From Dactylosporangium sucinum (GTDB lineage: Bacteria; Actinomycetota; Actinomycetes; Mycobacteriales; Micromonosporaceae), in assembly GCF_014647515.1 (NCBI RefSeq), contig NZ_BMPI01000041.1, forward strand, positions 37,533 through 101,532: DNA of 64,000 nucleotides, in the 5' to 3' direction. This document shows positions 1-8,128 of the stretch, one piece after another; the stretch's first letter is position 1; each line of letters opens with the position of its first letter. Position numbers and translations under genes: made by a program. The notes beneath the pieces were generated by a model. That model saw only the letters and a program-made list of their open reading frames with translations. It had not been told where the DNA came from and ran no database searches.

Positions 1-1
1 C

Positions 2-568
2 GTGCTGGACGTGTCCGGCTCGATGAACACCGACGCCGGCAACGGGATGTCCCGCATCGAGCTGGCCAAGAAGGCCGCGCTGCAGTCGCTGACGCTGTTC
101 GCCCCCGACGACGAGGTCGGCCTCTGGACGTTCTCGACCGAGATCAACGGGGCCGCGACGCCGTATACGGAGCAGGTCCCGATCGGCGCGCTGTCGGCCA
201 ACCGGGCGCGGCTGGAGCAGGTCGTCAAGTCGCTCAGCGCCGAGGGCGGTACCGCCCTCTACGCGACGACGCGGGCGGCCCAGAACAAGGTCGCGGCGTC
301 GGCCGACCCGAGCCGCATCAACGCGGTCGTGGTGCTCACCGACGGCAAGAACGAGTACCCGAAGGACAGCGACGTCGACGGGCTGATCCGCGACATCGAC
401 ACCTCCGAGAAAGAGATCCCGGTGCGCGTTTTCACCATTGCGTACGGCGGGCAGGCCGATCTGGGCGTCCTGCAGCGGATCTCGTCGGCGTCGCGGGCGG
501 CGGCGTACGATGCCAGCGATCCGACGACGATCGACAAGGTTCTGGTCAACGTCCTGAGCAACTTCTAG
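2..568 (+). CDS. VWA-domain protein, 3' part only
   Basis: The gene is cut by the window start, so only about 188 C-terminal residues are visible. They form most of a von Willebrand factor A domain. The metal-ion-dependent adhesion site is intact: DVSGS at visible residues 3-7, Thr84 in the GGTALYATT stretch and Asp114 in VVVLTDGKN. The protein ends right after the domain fold. In actinobacteria this kind of C-terminal VWA domain often follows an extracellular solute-binding domain or a membrane anchor; that part lies outside the window, so the full architecture is inference. The next gene starts 15 bases after the stop on the same strand, and PspA follows, which suggests an envelope-related cluster. 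The GTG at the first visible codon is an internal valine and not a believable start. Confidence 0.85.
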   Translation: MLDVSGSMNTDAGNGMSRIELAKKAALQSLTLFAPDDEVGLWTFSTEINGAATPYTEQVPIGALSANRARLEQVVKSLSAEGGTALYATTRAAQNKVAASADPSRINAVVVLTDGKNEYPKDSDVDGLIRDIDTSEKEIPVRVFTIAYGGQADLGVLQRISSASRAAAYDASDPTTIDKVLVNVLSNF

Positions 569-583
569 GGCACACTTACGGGC

Positions 584-1393
584 GTGGGCGTCAAGGAGCA
601 GCTGACCGAGCCGTGGGGCCTCGTCGCGGCCGGCATCCTGGGCGGCATGGGCGGGGCGGTCGCGGCCGCGCTCGCCCCGGCCGGCCTGCTGGTCGGCGTG
701 CCGGTGGGGCTCGCCGTCGCGGGCGCCGTCTACGGCATCCGGGTCGGGCTCGGCGCGATGACCGACCGCGGCGGCTCCACGCGCCCGCAGGTCAAGCCGG
801 CGGCCAACCTGCCGTCCCCGCCGCGGGGCAGCGACGCCGAGCGGTGGCTGCGCCGGGCCGAGGCCGCCGTCCGCACGCTGCGGCAGCAGTCGGAGGGCTC
901 GCCCGACCCGGTCCTGCGCGGCCAGATCGGCGAGGTCGACGACCAGGCCGCCGCCGCGCTCGACGACCTGGCCCGCTTCGCCGGGCAGGTCACCCTCATC
1001 GAGCAGTCCGCGGCCCGGATCAACGCGCCGCAGCTGGAGCAGGACCGCGGCCAGCTGCACCGCGGGCTGCGCGGCGTGCCGGCCGGGCCGCTGCGCGAGG
1101 AGCGGGAGCGGGCGCTGCGGGCGATCACCGACCAGCTCGACGTCGCCCGGCGGCTGCGCGAGGCCCGCGAGATGCTGCTCGCCCGGATGCAGGCGGCGGT
1201 GCTGGGCCTGGAGGGCCTCGTCGCCCGCATGTCGGAGCTGCTCGCCCTGCACGCCACCACGGCCGGCGGCACGTCGCTCACGGCGTCGCGGGTCGCGGAG
1301 CTCACCAACGATCTCGAGGGGCTGCGTGCGGGCCTCGCGGAGGCGGAGCAGCTGTCGCGCTCCGCGCTCTCGGGTGGAGGTGAGGGAAAGTGA
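584..1393 (+). CDS. Membrane protein with hydrophobic N-terminus and coiled-coil tail, unknown function
   Basis: I do not recognise this 269-residue protein by family. Residues about 12-58 are almost entirely hydrophobic and Gly/Ala rich, enough for two closely spaced membrane helices. The remainder (about 90-265) is a charged, Leu/Ala/Arg/Glu-rich helical region typical of coiled coils. The start is a GTG 15 bases after the preceding stop; I see no strong ribosome binding site, so coupling to the VWA gene is likely. Position between a VWA protein and pspA/pspM-like genes on one strand suggests a role in envelope stress or membrane integrity; this is inference from context only. The same DNA has long open frames in other phases, but this one fits the operon spacing and has a credible protein composition. 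Confidence 0.7.
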   Translation: MGVKEQLTEPWGLVAAGILGGMGGAVAAALAPAGLLVGVPVGLAVAGAVYGIRVGLGAMTDRGGSTRPQVKPAANLPSPPRGSDAERWLRRAEAAVRTLRQQSEGSPDPVLRGQIGEVDDQAAAALDDLARFAGQVTLIEQSAARINAPQLEQDRGQLHRGLRGVPAGPLREERERALRAITDQLDVARRLREAREMLLARMQAAVLGLEGLVARMSELLALHATTAGGTSLTASRVAELTNDLEGLRAGLAEAEQLSRSALSGGGEGK

Positions 1394-1551
1394 GGAGGGG
1401 CGGCCCTGAGATCACCCTGAGTTGCGTGAAGTTTCACCCGGTTTGACCGTAATTTCCGGGGGTTTGCCCTCAACGTGGGCGTGACGCTCTAGCGCGCGCC
1501 TGACACGATGGAAAGCGCACGTTCCTGTGCAGGCCGAGAGAGGACCGCGAA

Positions 1552-2412
1552 ATGGCGAATCCGTTCGCTAAGGGCTGGAAGTACCTCATGGCGCTCTTCG
1601 GGGCCAAGATCGACGAGTATGCCGATCCGAAGGTGCAGATCCAGCAGGCGATCGAGGACGCGCAGCGTCAGCACCAGGCGCTGGTGCAGCAGGCCGCGGC
1701 CGTGATCGGCAACCAGCGGCAGCTCGAGATGCGGCTGTCGCGGCAGATGTCCGAGGTCGAGAAGCTGCAGGGGTCGGCCCGCCAGGCGCTCGTGCTCGCC
1801 GACAAGGCGCGCGCCGAGGGCGACGAGGCCAAGGCCACGCAGTATGAGCAGACCGCCCAGGTGTTCGCCACCCAGCTGGTCGCCGCCGAGCAGGGCATGG
1901 AGGACCTCAAGACCCTCCATGACCAGTCGCTCAACGCCGCCGCTCAGGCGCGCAAGGCGGTCGAGAACAACGCCATGATGCTCCAGCAGAAGCTCGCCGA
2001 GCGCACCAAGCTGCTCAGCCAGCTGGAGCAGGCGAAGATGCAGGAGACGGTCGCCAAGTCGCTGGAGTCGATGAGCGGCCTCGCCGCCCCCGGCAACACC
2101 CCGTCGCTCGACGAGGTGCGCGAGAAGATCGAGCGCCGCTACGCCAACGCGATGGGCCGCGCCGAGCTCGCCTCCAACTCCGTCGAGGGCCGGATGCTCG
2201 AGGTGCAGCGCTCGACGCTCGACATGGCCGGCAGCTCCCGCCTGGACCAGATCCGCGCCAGCATGGCCGGCGAGAAGCTCGCAGCCACCCCGGAATCGCC
2301 CGCCGTCTCGGCGCCGACCGGGCAGAAGGACGCGAGCGTCGCCCGCCTCGACGAGATCCGGGCCAGCATGAACAAGGACAAGGCGGCGGGAGACTCCGCC
2401 AGCGCGAGCTGA
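1552..2412 (+). CDS. pspA: PspA/IM30 family phage-shock membrane-maintenance protein
   Basis: A 286-residue PspA/IM30 family protein. It begins with the typical MANPFAKGWKYLMALFGAKI amphipathic helix that binds membranes, followed by a long coiled coil (about residues 25-210) rich in Gln, Glu, Ala and Lys. Members assemble into rings or rods on the inner membrane face and respond to envelope stress. The C-terminal tail has a small internal repeat, RLDQIRASM near residue 232 and RLDEIRASM near 263, separated by a Pro/Ala/Ser linker. The ATG start has a clear AGAGAGGA ribosome binding site. A PspM-like membrane protein follows 29 bases downstream, as in the mycobacterial clgR-pspA-pspM arrangement, although no ClgR gene is visible here. 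No promoter upstream of 1552 could be assigned convincingly. Confidence 0.93.
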   Translation: MANPFAKGWKYLMALFGAKIDEYADPKVQIQQAIEDAQRQHQALVQQAAAVIGNQRQLEMRLSRQMSEVEKLQGSARQALVLADKARAEGDEAKATQYEQTAQVFATQLVAAEQGMEDLKTLHDQSLNAAAQARKAVENNAMMLQQKLAERTKLLSQLEQAKMQETVAKSLESMSGLAAPGNTPSLDEVREKIERRYANAMGRAELASNSVEGRMLEVQRSTLDMAGSSRLDQIRASMAGEKLAATPESPAVSAPTGQKDASVARLDEIRASMNKDKAAGDSASAS

Positions 2413-2441
2413 ACCTGAGCGAACCCCGGGGGGCGGGCACC

Positions 2442-3200
2442 ATGGCCACGGCACGGACCAAGCACCTGAAGCGACTGCGGAGGCTGCACCGCTCCGCGCG
2501 GGGCTGGTCCGTGCGGGCCGGACTGCTCACCGGTGCCACGGCAGTCCTCGTGCCGTACAGCGGGCTCGGCCTCCCCGACGCGTTCTGGGCGGCGGGAGCG
2601 GGTGGCTCCATCGCCATCGCGGTCTGGCGGTGGCTCGACTACCGCGCCTTCCGCCGGCTCCCCGTCCCCGAGGAGCCCGACCCGGCGCTGGTCGGCGCGG
2701 CCGCCCGCGAGAAGCTCGTCGGCCTGGTCCAGCGGTTCCCGGCCGGCAAGACCGTGCTGTCGGAGTTCGACCGCCAGCGCGAGGCGTTCCGGCTGCGCGG
2801 CCTGACGGTGGCGGAGCCGTGGAAGCGGCTCGACCGGGCCTCGGCGATGCTCAGCGGCCTGATCGGCCGGCTGGGCCCGGCCGCCGAGGCCGCCGTGCTC
2901 GACGCCACCGTGGCCGAGCAGTCGCTGCGCGACCTGGCACAGCGCACGGCGTCGGTCGAGCGGGCGATGGGCCTGGGCCCGGCGGGTGAGTCGCTGCGCC
3001 CGGCGCACGCGATGCTCGCGGCCCAGCTGGAGCAGGGCGTGACGGCCTACGAGCAGTTCGTCACCGCCGCGGCCGGATGTGTCGCCGAGGACAGCGCCAC
3101 GGTCGGCAACCTGACGGACGCGACGGCGTTCCTGCGCGGCGTCGCCGAGGGCCTGGCCGACCTGCGCACGGCCCCGAACCCTCGGCCCCAGCCCGCTTAG
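2442..3200 (+). CDS. PspM-like membrane protein
   Basis: A 252-residue protein with a basic N-terminus, two adjacent hydrophobic segments (about residues 26-44 and 47-66) and a long soluble helical C-terminus. This layout, and the position 29 bases after pspA, match actinobacterial PspM-type proteins, which anchor PspA at the membrane in the phage-shock response. I infer the family mainly from topology and context; sequence conservation in this family is low. The start is the ATG at 2442 with a G-rich stretch upstream. The stop lies only a few bases from the end of a convergent gene (3204), so the two units meet tail to tail with almost no spacer. Confidence 0.7.
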   Translation: MATARTKHLKRLRRLHRSARGWSVRAGLLTGATAVLVPYSGLGLPDAFWAAGAGGSIAIAVWRWLDYRAFRRLPVPEEPDPALVGAAAREKLVGLVQRFPAGKTVLSEFDRQREAFRLRGLTVAEPWKRLDRASAMLSGLIGRLGPAAEAAVLDATVAEQSLRDLAQRTASVERAMGLGPAGESLRPAHAMLAAQLEQGVTAYEQFVTAAAGCVAEDSATVGNLTDATAFLRGVAEGLADLRTAPNPRPQPA

Positions 3201-3203
3201 GCC

Positions 3204-3992
3204 CTACTCGTTGGGCAGCAGGTAGCGCCAGCTGGCGCGGATCAGCTTGCCGTCCACCAGGCGGTAGGCGGGCCAGGCGCCGCGCTGGTCCAGGTCGCGG
3301 GTGAGCACCCGGACGACGGCCCGGGCCGCGTCGCCGTCCAGGTCGGCCTTGCGCAGCCCCTCCGCGTCGGCCGCGGGCATCGTCACCTCGGCCGGCCAGG
3401 CCACCGCGTCGAGGACGTCGTCCTCCGCCGGTGCCGCCACCATTCGCACGCGCGCCGCCAGATACGGCTGGGCCTTCGTCGACACCATCTTGTGGACCGT
3501 CGCCAGGCGGTCACGGGCGTTGTACAGCACGTCGGCGTACAGATGATCGTTCTTCGTCTCGTCGAGGGCCTCGGCGCTGAAGGAGAGCACGCCCGCGTCG
3601 GACCACACGGAGACCTTGGTGACCGGGGCGTCGACGACGGTCGGCGTCGCCGTCGGCTTCTTCTGGGCGCCGGCCGAGCGCAGGTCGCCGGCCAGCCCGG
3701 ACGCCAGGGACTGGAGCTGGTCGGCGTCGAGGCGCGCCCGGTATGCGGCGTCGGCGATCGCCTCGCCGTCGCCGTAGACGACCAGGCGCGGGGCGCGGAG
3801 GGCGAGCATGCCGGGGCCGGTGAAGCCGCCGGCGAGCTCCCAGGTCGCGAGCGCGGTGTCGGCGGGCGGGAGCACGGCCGGCGACTCGGTCAGCGTGACC
3901 CCGGGCGCGCTGTCGCAGGCGCCGAGCAGGGTCGCGACGAGCGACGCGCCGGCCCCGCCGAGGAGCCCTCGCCGGCTCAGCCGGTGGTCCAC
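3204..3992 (-). CDS. Twin-arginine-type lipoprotein, unknown function
   Basis: A secreted lipoprotein of about 262 residues that I cannot place in a named family. The N-terminus reads HRLSRRGLLGGAG and ends in the lipobox LLGAC, so it carries a paired-arginine signal and a lipidated cysteine, suggesting Tat export followed by lipoprotein processing. The frame stays open upstream to an ATG at 4049, but that adds 19 charged residues before the signal peptide, so I prefer the GTG at 3992. The mature part contains no recognised catalytic motif. It is transcribed towards the psp genes and ends three bases from the PspM-like stop. The lipobox and signal are seen directly; function is unknown. Confidence 0.75.
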   Translation of the reverse strand: MDHRLSRRGLLGGAGASLVATLLGACDSAPGVTLTESPAVLPPADTALATWELAGGFTGPGMLALRAPRLVVYGDGEAIADAAYRARLDADQLQSLASGLAGDLRSAGAQKKPTATPTVVDAPVTKVSVWSDAGVLSFSAEALDETKNDHLYADVLYNARDRLATVHKMVSTKAQPYLAARVRMVAAPAEDDVLDAVAWPAEVTMPAADAEGLRKADLDGDAARAVVRVLTRDLDQRGAWPAYRLVDGKLIRASWRYLLPNE

Positions 3993-4170
3993 CGCGGCCC
4001 CGCGGTCGTCGTGCCCATCGCTCCTCCCCAGAAACGCACCGGCTTGCACGCCCGCCGGAAAGCCCTCACCGGAAGACCCCGCGAGCGGGCCCGGCGGTCC
4101 GCAGGCGTGCCACCAAGACCCTACCGGGTGCCCGCACGGGGTTTTCGCCCGGCGGCAGCCGGACGTTCGC

Positions 4171-4974
4171 TCAGGGCGGCGGGTAGCCGGGCTGGCAGTG
4201 GTCGCACCAGTAGGTGAGGCGTTCGTGGTCGCCGCCCGTCCAGCGGCGGATCGTCGTTCCGCAGCGGCGGCACGGGCGGCCGGAGCGCTCGAAGACCCAG
4301 TTCGTCTCGCCTCGGCGCAGGGAGCCGGTGGTCGCCTGGGTCCACCGGCCGCGGTTCGAGTTCAGCAGGCGGTGGGCCAGGTCCACCACCGCCTCCAGGC
4401 CGGGCACCTCGCCGACCGGGGTCCACGGGGACAGGCCACGCAGGAACAGGGTCTCCGCCTTGTACAGGTTGCCGATCCCGGCCAGGTTCCGCTGGTCGAG
4501 CAGCGCGTCGGCGATCCAGCGGTCGGGGCGGCGGCGCAGGCGTGCCACCGCCTCGGCCGGGTCCCAGTCGTCGCCCATCAGGTCGGGGCCGAGGTGGCCC
4601 ACGAGCCGGGCCTCGTCGGCCGTGGGCACCAGTTGCAGCTCGTGCAGGTGGTAGCCGACGCCGACCGCCGCCGGGGTGTGCAGGGCCACGCGGATGAGGT
4701 GGGCGGGGCGGCCCGTCCAGCGCTCGCCGGCCTTGTACGTGCGCCAGGTCCCGTCCATGCGCAGGTGTGAGTGGAGGGTGATGCCCGGCTCGCCGTCCCG
4801 CATGAACCGCAGGAGCAGGTGCTTGCCGCGGCAGGCGGAGTCGGCGATCGTCCAGCCGGCCAGGTCGGCGGTGGCCAGGCGCGGCACCCGGAAGTCGCTG
4901 CGCTCGACGACCTGGCCCGCCAGGACCTCGCCGATGACGCGCGCGGTGTTCCAGACGGTGTCGCCTTCGGGCAT
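4171..4974 (-). CDS. Nei-type DNA glycosylase/AP lyase (Fpg/Nei family)
   Basis: A 267-residue base-excision repair enzyme that removes oxidised bases and cuts the abasic site. The N-terminus MPEGDTVW has the family's catalytic Pro2 and Glu3; after Met removal, Pro2 is the Schiff-base nucleophile. A conserved Lys sits in GKHLLLRF near residue 50. The C-terminus carries a four-cysteine zinc finger: CRRC near residue 237 and CDHC near 259, so it belongs to the zinc-finger branch. MPEGDTVW is characteristic of the actinobacterial Nei2-like group rather than of Fpg (MPELPEVE). The start ATG is fixed by the need for Pro at position 2. The gene lies downstream of a membrane-protein gene on the same strand (67-base gap), so cotranscription is possible. 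Confidence 0.93.
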   Translation of the reverse strand: MPEGDTVWNTARVIGEVLAGQVVERSDFRVPRLATADLAGWTIADSACRGKHLLLRFMRDGEPGITLHSHLRMDGTWRTYKAGERWTGRPAHLIRVALHTPAAVGVGYHLHELQLVPTADEARLVGHLGPDLMGDDWDPAEAVARLRRRPDRWIADALLDQRNLAGIGNLYKAETLFLRGLSPWTPVGEVPGLEAVVDLAHRLLNSNRGRWTQATTGSLRRGETNWVFERSGRPCRRCGTTIRRWTGGDHERLTYWCDHCQPGYPPP

Positions 4975-5041
4975 GCCCCCATCCTGCCCTGCGGAGGCGG
5001 CCGCGTGCCTGGTCGGCGGCGGCCGACGGACGGCCGCGCGC

Positions 5042-5479
5042 TCAGTCGGCCGCGGCGGCGACCCAGAACAGCTGCCGGTGGCCGCGTGCCTCCATCGCCG
5101 TCGCCAGGGTGTCGGCGGCCGCGCGGGAGTTGACCCGGGCGACCTCGGCCCGGTTGCCGTTGTCGTCCTGCCGCCACACCACCCACGACTCGCCGCGGAT
5201 TCGCGAGGCCTGGGTGTGGGCGTCGGCGACGATCTCGCCGGCCTGGTGCTCGGCGACGCTCAGGATGCGGTCGACCTCCGAGCCGAGCCCCGAGAACACC
5301 GGAGCGACCGCGGGGTCCGGGGCCGGCGCCGGCGCGGGGCGGTCGCCGGTCAGCGCGTACCAGAGCAGCGCCGCGACGACCAGGCCGGCGCCCGTCCACA
5401 TCGCGGTCGGGGACGCGAGCAGCGCGCCCGCGAACGCGCCGGCGCCGAGGCCCAGCATGAAGATCGACCAGCGTCTCAT
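5042..5479 (-). CDS. Small membrane protein, unknown function
   Basis: A 145-residue protein with two hydrophobic segments at the N-terminus (about residues 5-22 and 28-44), a Pro/Ala-rich linker, a short helical stretch and a compact C-terminal region ending in a hydrophobic FWVAAAAD. I do not recognise a family. Its ATG overlaps the stop of the upstream MFS gene in the classic ATGA arrangement (5476-5479), so it is translationally coupled to the transporter. The C-terminal part, with alternating hydrophobic residues and the stretch SWVVWRQDDNGNR, resembles a small alpha/beta domain of the SPOR-like size class, but I cannot support that assignment from sequence alone. Confidence 0.75.
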   Translation of the reverse strand: MRRWSIFMLGLGAGAFAGALLASPTAMWTGAGLVVAALLWYALTGDRPAPAPAPDPAVAPVFSGLGSEVDRILSVAEHQAGEIVADAHTQASRIRGESWVVWRQDDNGNRAEVARVNSRAAADTLATAMEARGHRQLFWVAAAAD

Positions 5480-6873
5480 TGTTCAGAGCGTAGGCGGCGG
5501 GCGCCACGGATGTCGGCCAGGGCCGCCACCAGGGCGAGCAGGAGGAAGCCGATCGCGCTGAGCAACGCCGCCGAGAGCGCCGCCGTCCAGTCGGCGCCGG
5601 TCGCGCTCAGGCGGGCGAAGAACACCGAGCCGATCGCCGCGATGCCGAACGCCGCCCCGATGCGCTGCGCGGTCTGCATGACGCCCGACGCGCTGCCGGC
5701 CCGGTCGACCGGCACCTCGGCGAGGGTCAGCGTCTGGTTCGGCGTGATCACCAGCCCGCTCCCGGCGCCGGCCAGCAGGAGTGGCAGGGTCAGGATCAGG
5801 GGCGCCGGCACCTGCGGTACAACCTGAATCACCACGATCGAAGCGGCGAAGCCCGTCATGACCGCGGCCAGGCCCGTGGCCACCAGGGGGCGGCCGAAGC
5901 GGTTGACGATCCGGCCGCCGACGAACGCGGCCACGCCGGAGCCGACCGCGAACGGTGTCAGCGTGAGCCCGGCGGCGAGCGCGGAGTAGCCGTGGCCCTG
6001 CTGGAGGTACAGCGTGAAGATGAAGAAATTGGCCGTGAAGCCGGCGAAGTAGACGAGCACCACGATCGTGCCGAGGCGGTAGGAGCGCACCCGGAAGAGG
6101 CCGAGCTCGACCAGCGGCACCGTCCGGCGGCCGAACCGCCGCTCCCAGGCGACGAACGCCGCGAGCGTGGCCAGGCCGGTCGGCACCAGCAGCCACTTCA
6201 ACGGCGTGTGCCACTGCCGGTCCTGCACCAGCGGCAGCAGGATCTGCACCACGGCCAGGCCGAGCAGCACCACGCCGACCGGGTCGAGGCTCTCCTTCCG
6301 GCGACGCTCGGCCGGCCGGCGCGGGATGATCCGCCAGCCCAGCACCGCCGCCACCAGCCCGACCGGCACGTTGATGTAGAAGATCCAGCGCCACCCCTGG
6401 GCCGGGCCGGCGACCTGGATGAGCAGGCCGCCGAGCAGCGGGCCGATCGCCGTTGCCAGGCCGACCGTGGCGCCGAGCAGGCCGAAGGGGCGGGCCCGCT
6501 CGGCCGGCCGGTACAGGCGCTGGATCAGGCCGGTGACCTGCGGATTGAGCACGCCGGCGGCGGCGCCCTGCAACAGCCGCGCGACGACCAGCCAGGCCTC
6601 GCTGCGGGCCGCGCCCGCGAGCGCGCTGGTGAGCGTGAAGCCGAGCAGGCCGGCGACGAACACGCCGCGGATGCCGCGCGCGTCGCCGAGCCGGCCGGCG
6701 GGCACCAGGAGCAGGCCGAACGTCAGGGCGTAGCCGGAGAGCACCCACTGCAGGCCGCTGTCGCCCACGTCGAGGCCGGCCTGGATCGAGGGGATCGCCA
6801 CGTTCACGATGCTCACGTCGAGCAGGGTCATGAACGCTGCCACCAGGCCGACCGCGAGTGCGCGGTCACGCAT
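5476..6873 (-). CDS. MFS drug/proton antiporter, DHA2 type (14 helices)
   Basis: A 465-residue major facilitator superfamily transporter. Hydrophobic segments are consistent with 14 membrane helices, which is the DHA2 drug:H+ antiporter layout. Near the N-terminus MTLLDVSIVNVAIPSIQ is the family's helix-1 signature, and GRLGDARGIRG between helices 2 and 3 is motif A. The ATG overlaps the end of the upstream GH5-fold gene by 8 bases with only weak ribosome-binding sequence, implying coupled translation. The downstream small membrane protein overlaps by 4 bases. Substrate cannot be read from sequence. Pairing an efflux pump with a GH5-fold exoprotein is unusual; the link may be only transcriptional. 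Confidence 0.93.
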   Translation of the reverse strand: MRDRALAVGLVAAFMTLLDVSIVNVAIPSIQAGLDVGDSGLQWVLSGYALTFGLLLVPAGRLGDARGIRGVFVAGLLGFTLTSALAGAARSEAWLVVARLLQGAAAGVLNPQVTGLIQRLYRPAERARPFGLLGATVGLATAIGPLLGGLLIQVAGPAQGWRWIFYINVPVGLVAAVLGWRIIPRRPAERRRKESLDPVGVVLLGLAVVQILLPLVQDRQWHTPLKWLLVPTGLATLAAFVAWERRFGRRTVPLVELGLFRVRSYRLGTIVVLVYFAGFTANFFIFTLYLQQGHGYSALAAGLTLTPFAVGSGVAAFVGGRIVNRFGRPLVATGLAAVMTGFAASIVVIQVVPQVPAPLILTLPLLLAGAGSGLVITPNQTLTLAEVPVDRAGSASGVMQTAQRIGAAFGIAAIGSVFFARLSATGADWTAALSAALLSAIGFLLLALVAALADIRGARRLRSEQ

Positions 6874-8074
6874 GGAGGACCTGGCGGTTCATCGGGGTCA
6901 GGCGCTGGCAGAGCGCGGGGGGCGGCCAGGTGACGCTGCGCAGCTCGTCGGCGTAGGACATCCAGTACTTGCCGCTGCCGTCGTGGTCGAAGTACGCGTG
7001 CGACTCGTAGGCGACGTTGTTCTCCGGGTCGGTGATCCAGGCGACCGGGTGCATCTGCCCCCACGAGGGTGGCCCCATCGGGACGTACCCGCTGACGAGG
7101 ATCGCCCGCCGGTCGCCGATGCGGCGCAAGGCGTCGACCGACTGCTGCGCCGCCCGCTCCCAGATGAGCGCGCCGGCCCGCCCGTCGGCGGCCAGCCGGG
7201 TCGGCTCGTTGAGCAGGCCCAGCCCGATGACCGCGGGGTTGTCGGCGACCCGGCTCATCCGCTTCCAGAAGTCGGCGAGCGCGGTCGTCGGCAGCTCGTC
7301 GTCGCCGAGCCGCAGCATGCGCAAGTGGCCCGCTTGCCCGCCGCCGTCCGCGTAGTCGCCGTAGTTGTGCAGGTCGACGATCACCTGGAGGCCGGCCGCC
7401 TGCGCGTGGTTGAGCGCCTGGCGGACCCGCTCGACCTCGACCTGGTCGAGCGGGCCGAACGGCCGGGGCTGGAGCCGCTCCCAGTTCACCGCCAGCCGCA
7501 CGAGGTGGATGCCGCGGCTCGCCAGGAACCGGTAGCTCTCCGGCGTCTCGTAGGTGTAGTCGTGCCCGTAGCGGCCGGGGTTGCCGGTGCCGAAGCCGCC
7601 GTTGCTGTCCGAGGCCGCGAAGGAGCCCGCGGCGAGGTTGACTCCCCGGAGGTACCGCGGAGTCGTCCCGTGCGCCTCGACGACCTTCGCCTGCGGTCCG
7701 GCCACGTCGACGTCGAGCTGCTGGCCGAGCGCCACGGGCCGGTAGACGGCCATCGGGTAGTTGGCCGGCCACGCGCCGGCCGCCCACGCGGTGACCGGCA
7801 GCCCGACGATGTCCGCCGCCTCGTACCAGGCCTCCGCGACGCCGCTCCACTGCGCGGCGTCGCGGTCGGCGGGCCAGCCCATCTCGCCGATGAACCCGCT
7901 CGCGTGGTTGCGGCGCAGCCACGCGGAGAAGTTGGCGAGACCGGCGACGGCTCTGGCCTGCACGATGTCCTGCACGCACAGCTCTTTCGACAGCCTCGGC
8001 GGCTGCAGGGGTACCACGAGCGCCGCCACCAGCAGCAGCACGACCGCGACCAGCGGCGGGGCCTTGCGCACCAC
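6866..8074 (-). CDS. GH5-fold glycoside hydrolase, apparently circularly permuted, membrane-anchored or secreted
   Basis: A 402-residue protein with a hydrophobic signal or anchor (about residues 7-25). Residues 141-362 match GH5 strands 1-6 in order: RGVNLA (143), TYETPESYRFLASRGI with VRLAVNWERLQP (192-203), VIVDLHNY (231), the acid/base motif LLNEP with Glu290, and the HxY motif YESHAYF (356). The chain stops at 402, with no room for strands 7 and 8. Those elements are found before strand 1 instead: FSAWLRRN then GFIGEMGWP, with the expected nucleophile at Glu64, and VTAWAAGAWPANYP (94-107), which resembles the usual GH5 strand-8 end. Both catalytic acids are present but in reversed order. 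Cys33 and Cys389 lie near the two termini and could bridge them. Start is one of two adjacent GTG codons at 8074/8071. First gene of a unit with the MFS pump. Substrate is unknown; a beta-glucan is only a guess. Confidence 0.85.
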   Translation of the reverse strand: MVRKAPPLVAVVLLLVAALVVPLQPPRLSKELCVQDIVQARAVAGLANFSAWLRRNHASGFIGEMGWPADRDAAQWSGVAEAWYEAADIVGLPVTAWAAGAWPANYPMAVYRPVALGQQLDVDVAGPQAKVVEAHGTTPRYLRGVNLAAGSFAASDSNGGFGTGNPGRYGHDYTYETPESYRFLASRGIHLVRLAVNWERLQPRPFGPLDQVEVERVRQALNHAQAAGLQVIVDLHNYGDYADGGGQAGHLRMLRLGDDELPTTALADFWKRMSRVADNPAVIGLGLLNEPTRLAADGRAGALIWERAAQQSVDALRRIGDRRAILVSGYVPMGPPSWGQMHPVAWITDPENNVAYESHAYFDHDGSGKYWMSYADELRSVTWPPPALCQRLTPMNRQVLHA

Positions 8075-8128
8075 GAAGGGGCTCTGCCCGCCGCCGGAGG
8101 GCTTATGCGTTGTGGATCTCTCGCTTGT

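Noticed and set aside
2442..3304. Several other open frames within the PspM-like gene region
   Set aside because: They are Arg/Pro/Gly-rich shadows; the frame at 2442 alone shows membrane helices and operon spacing.
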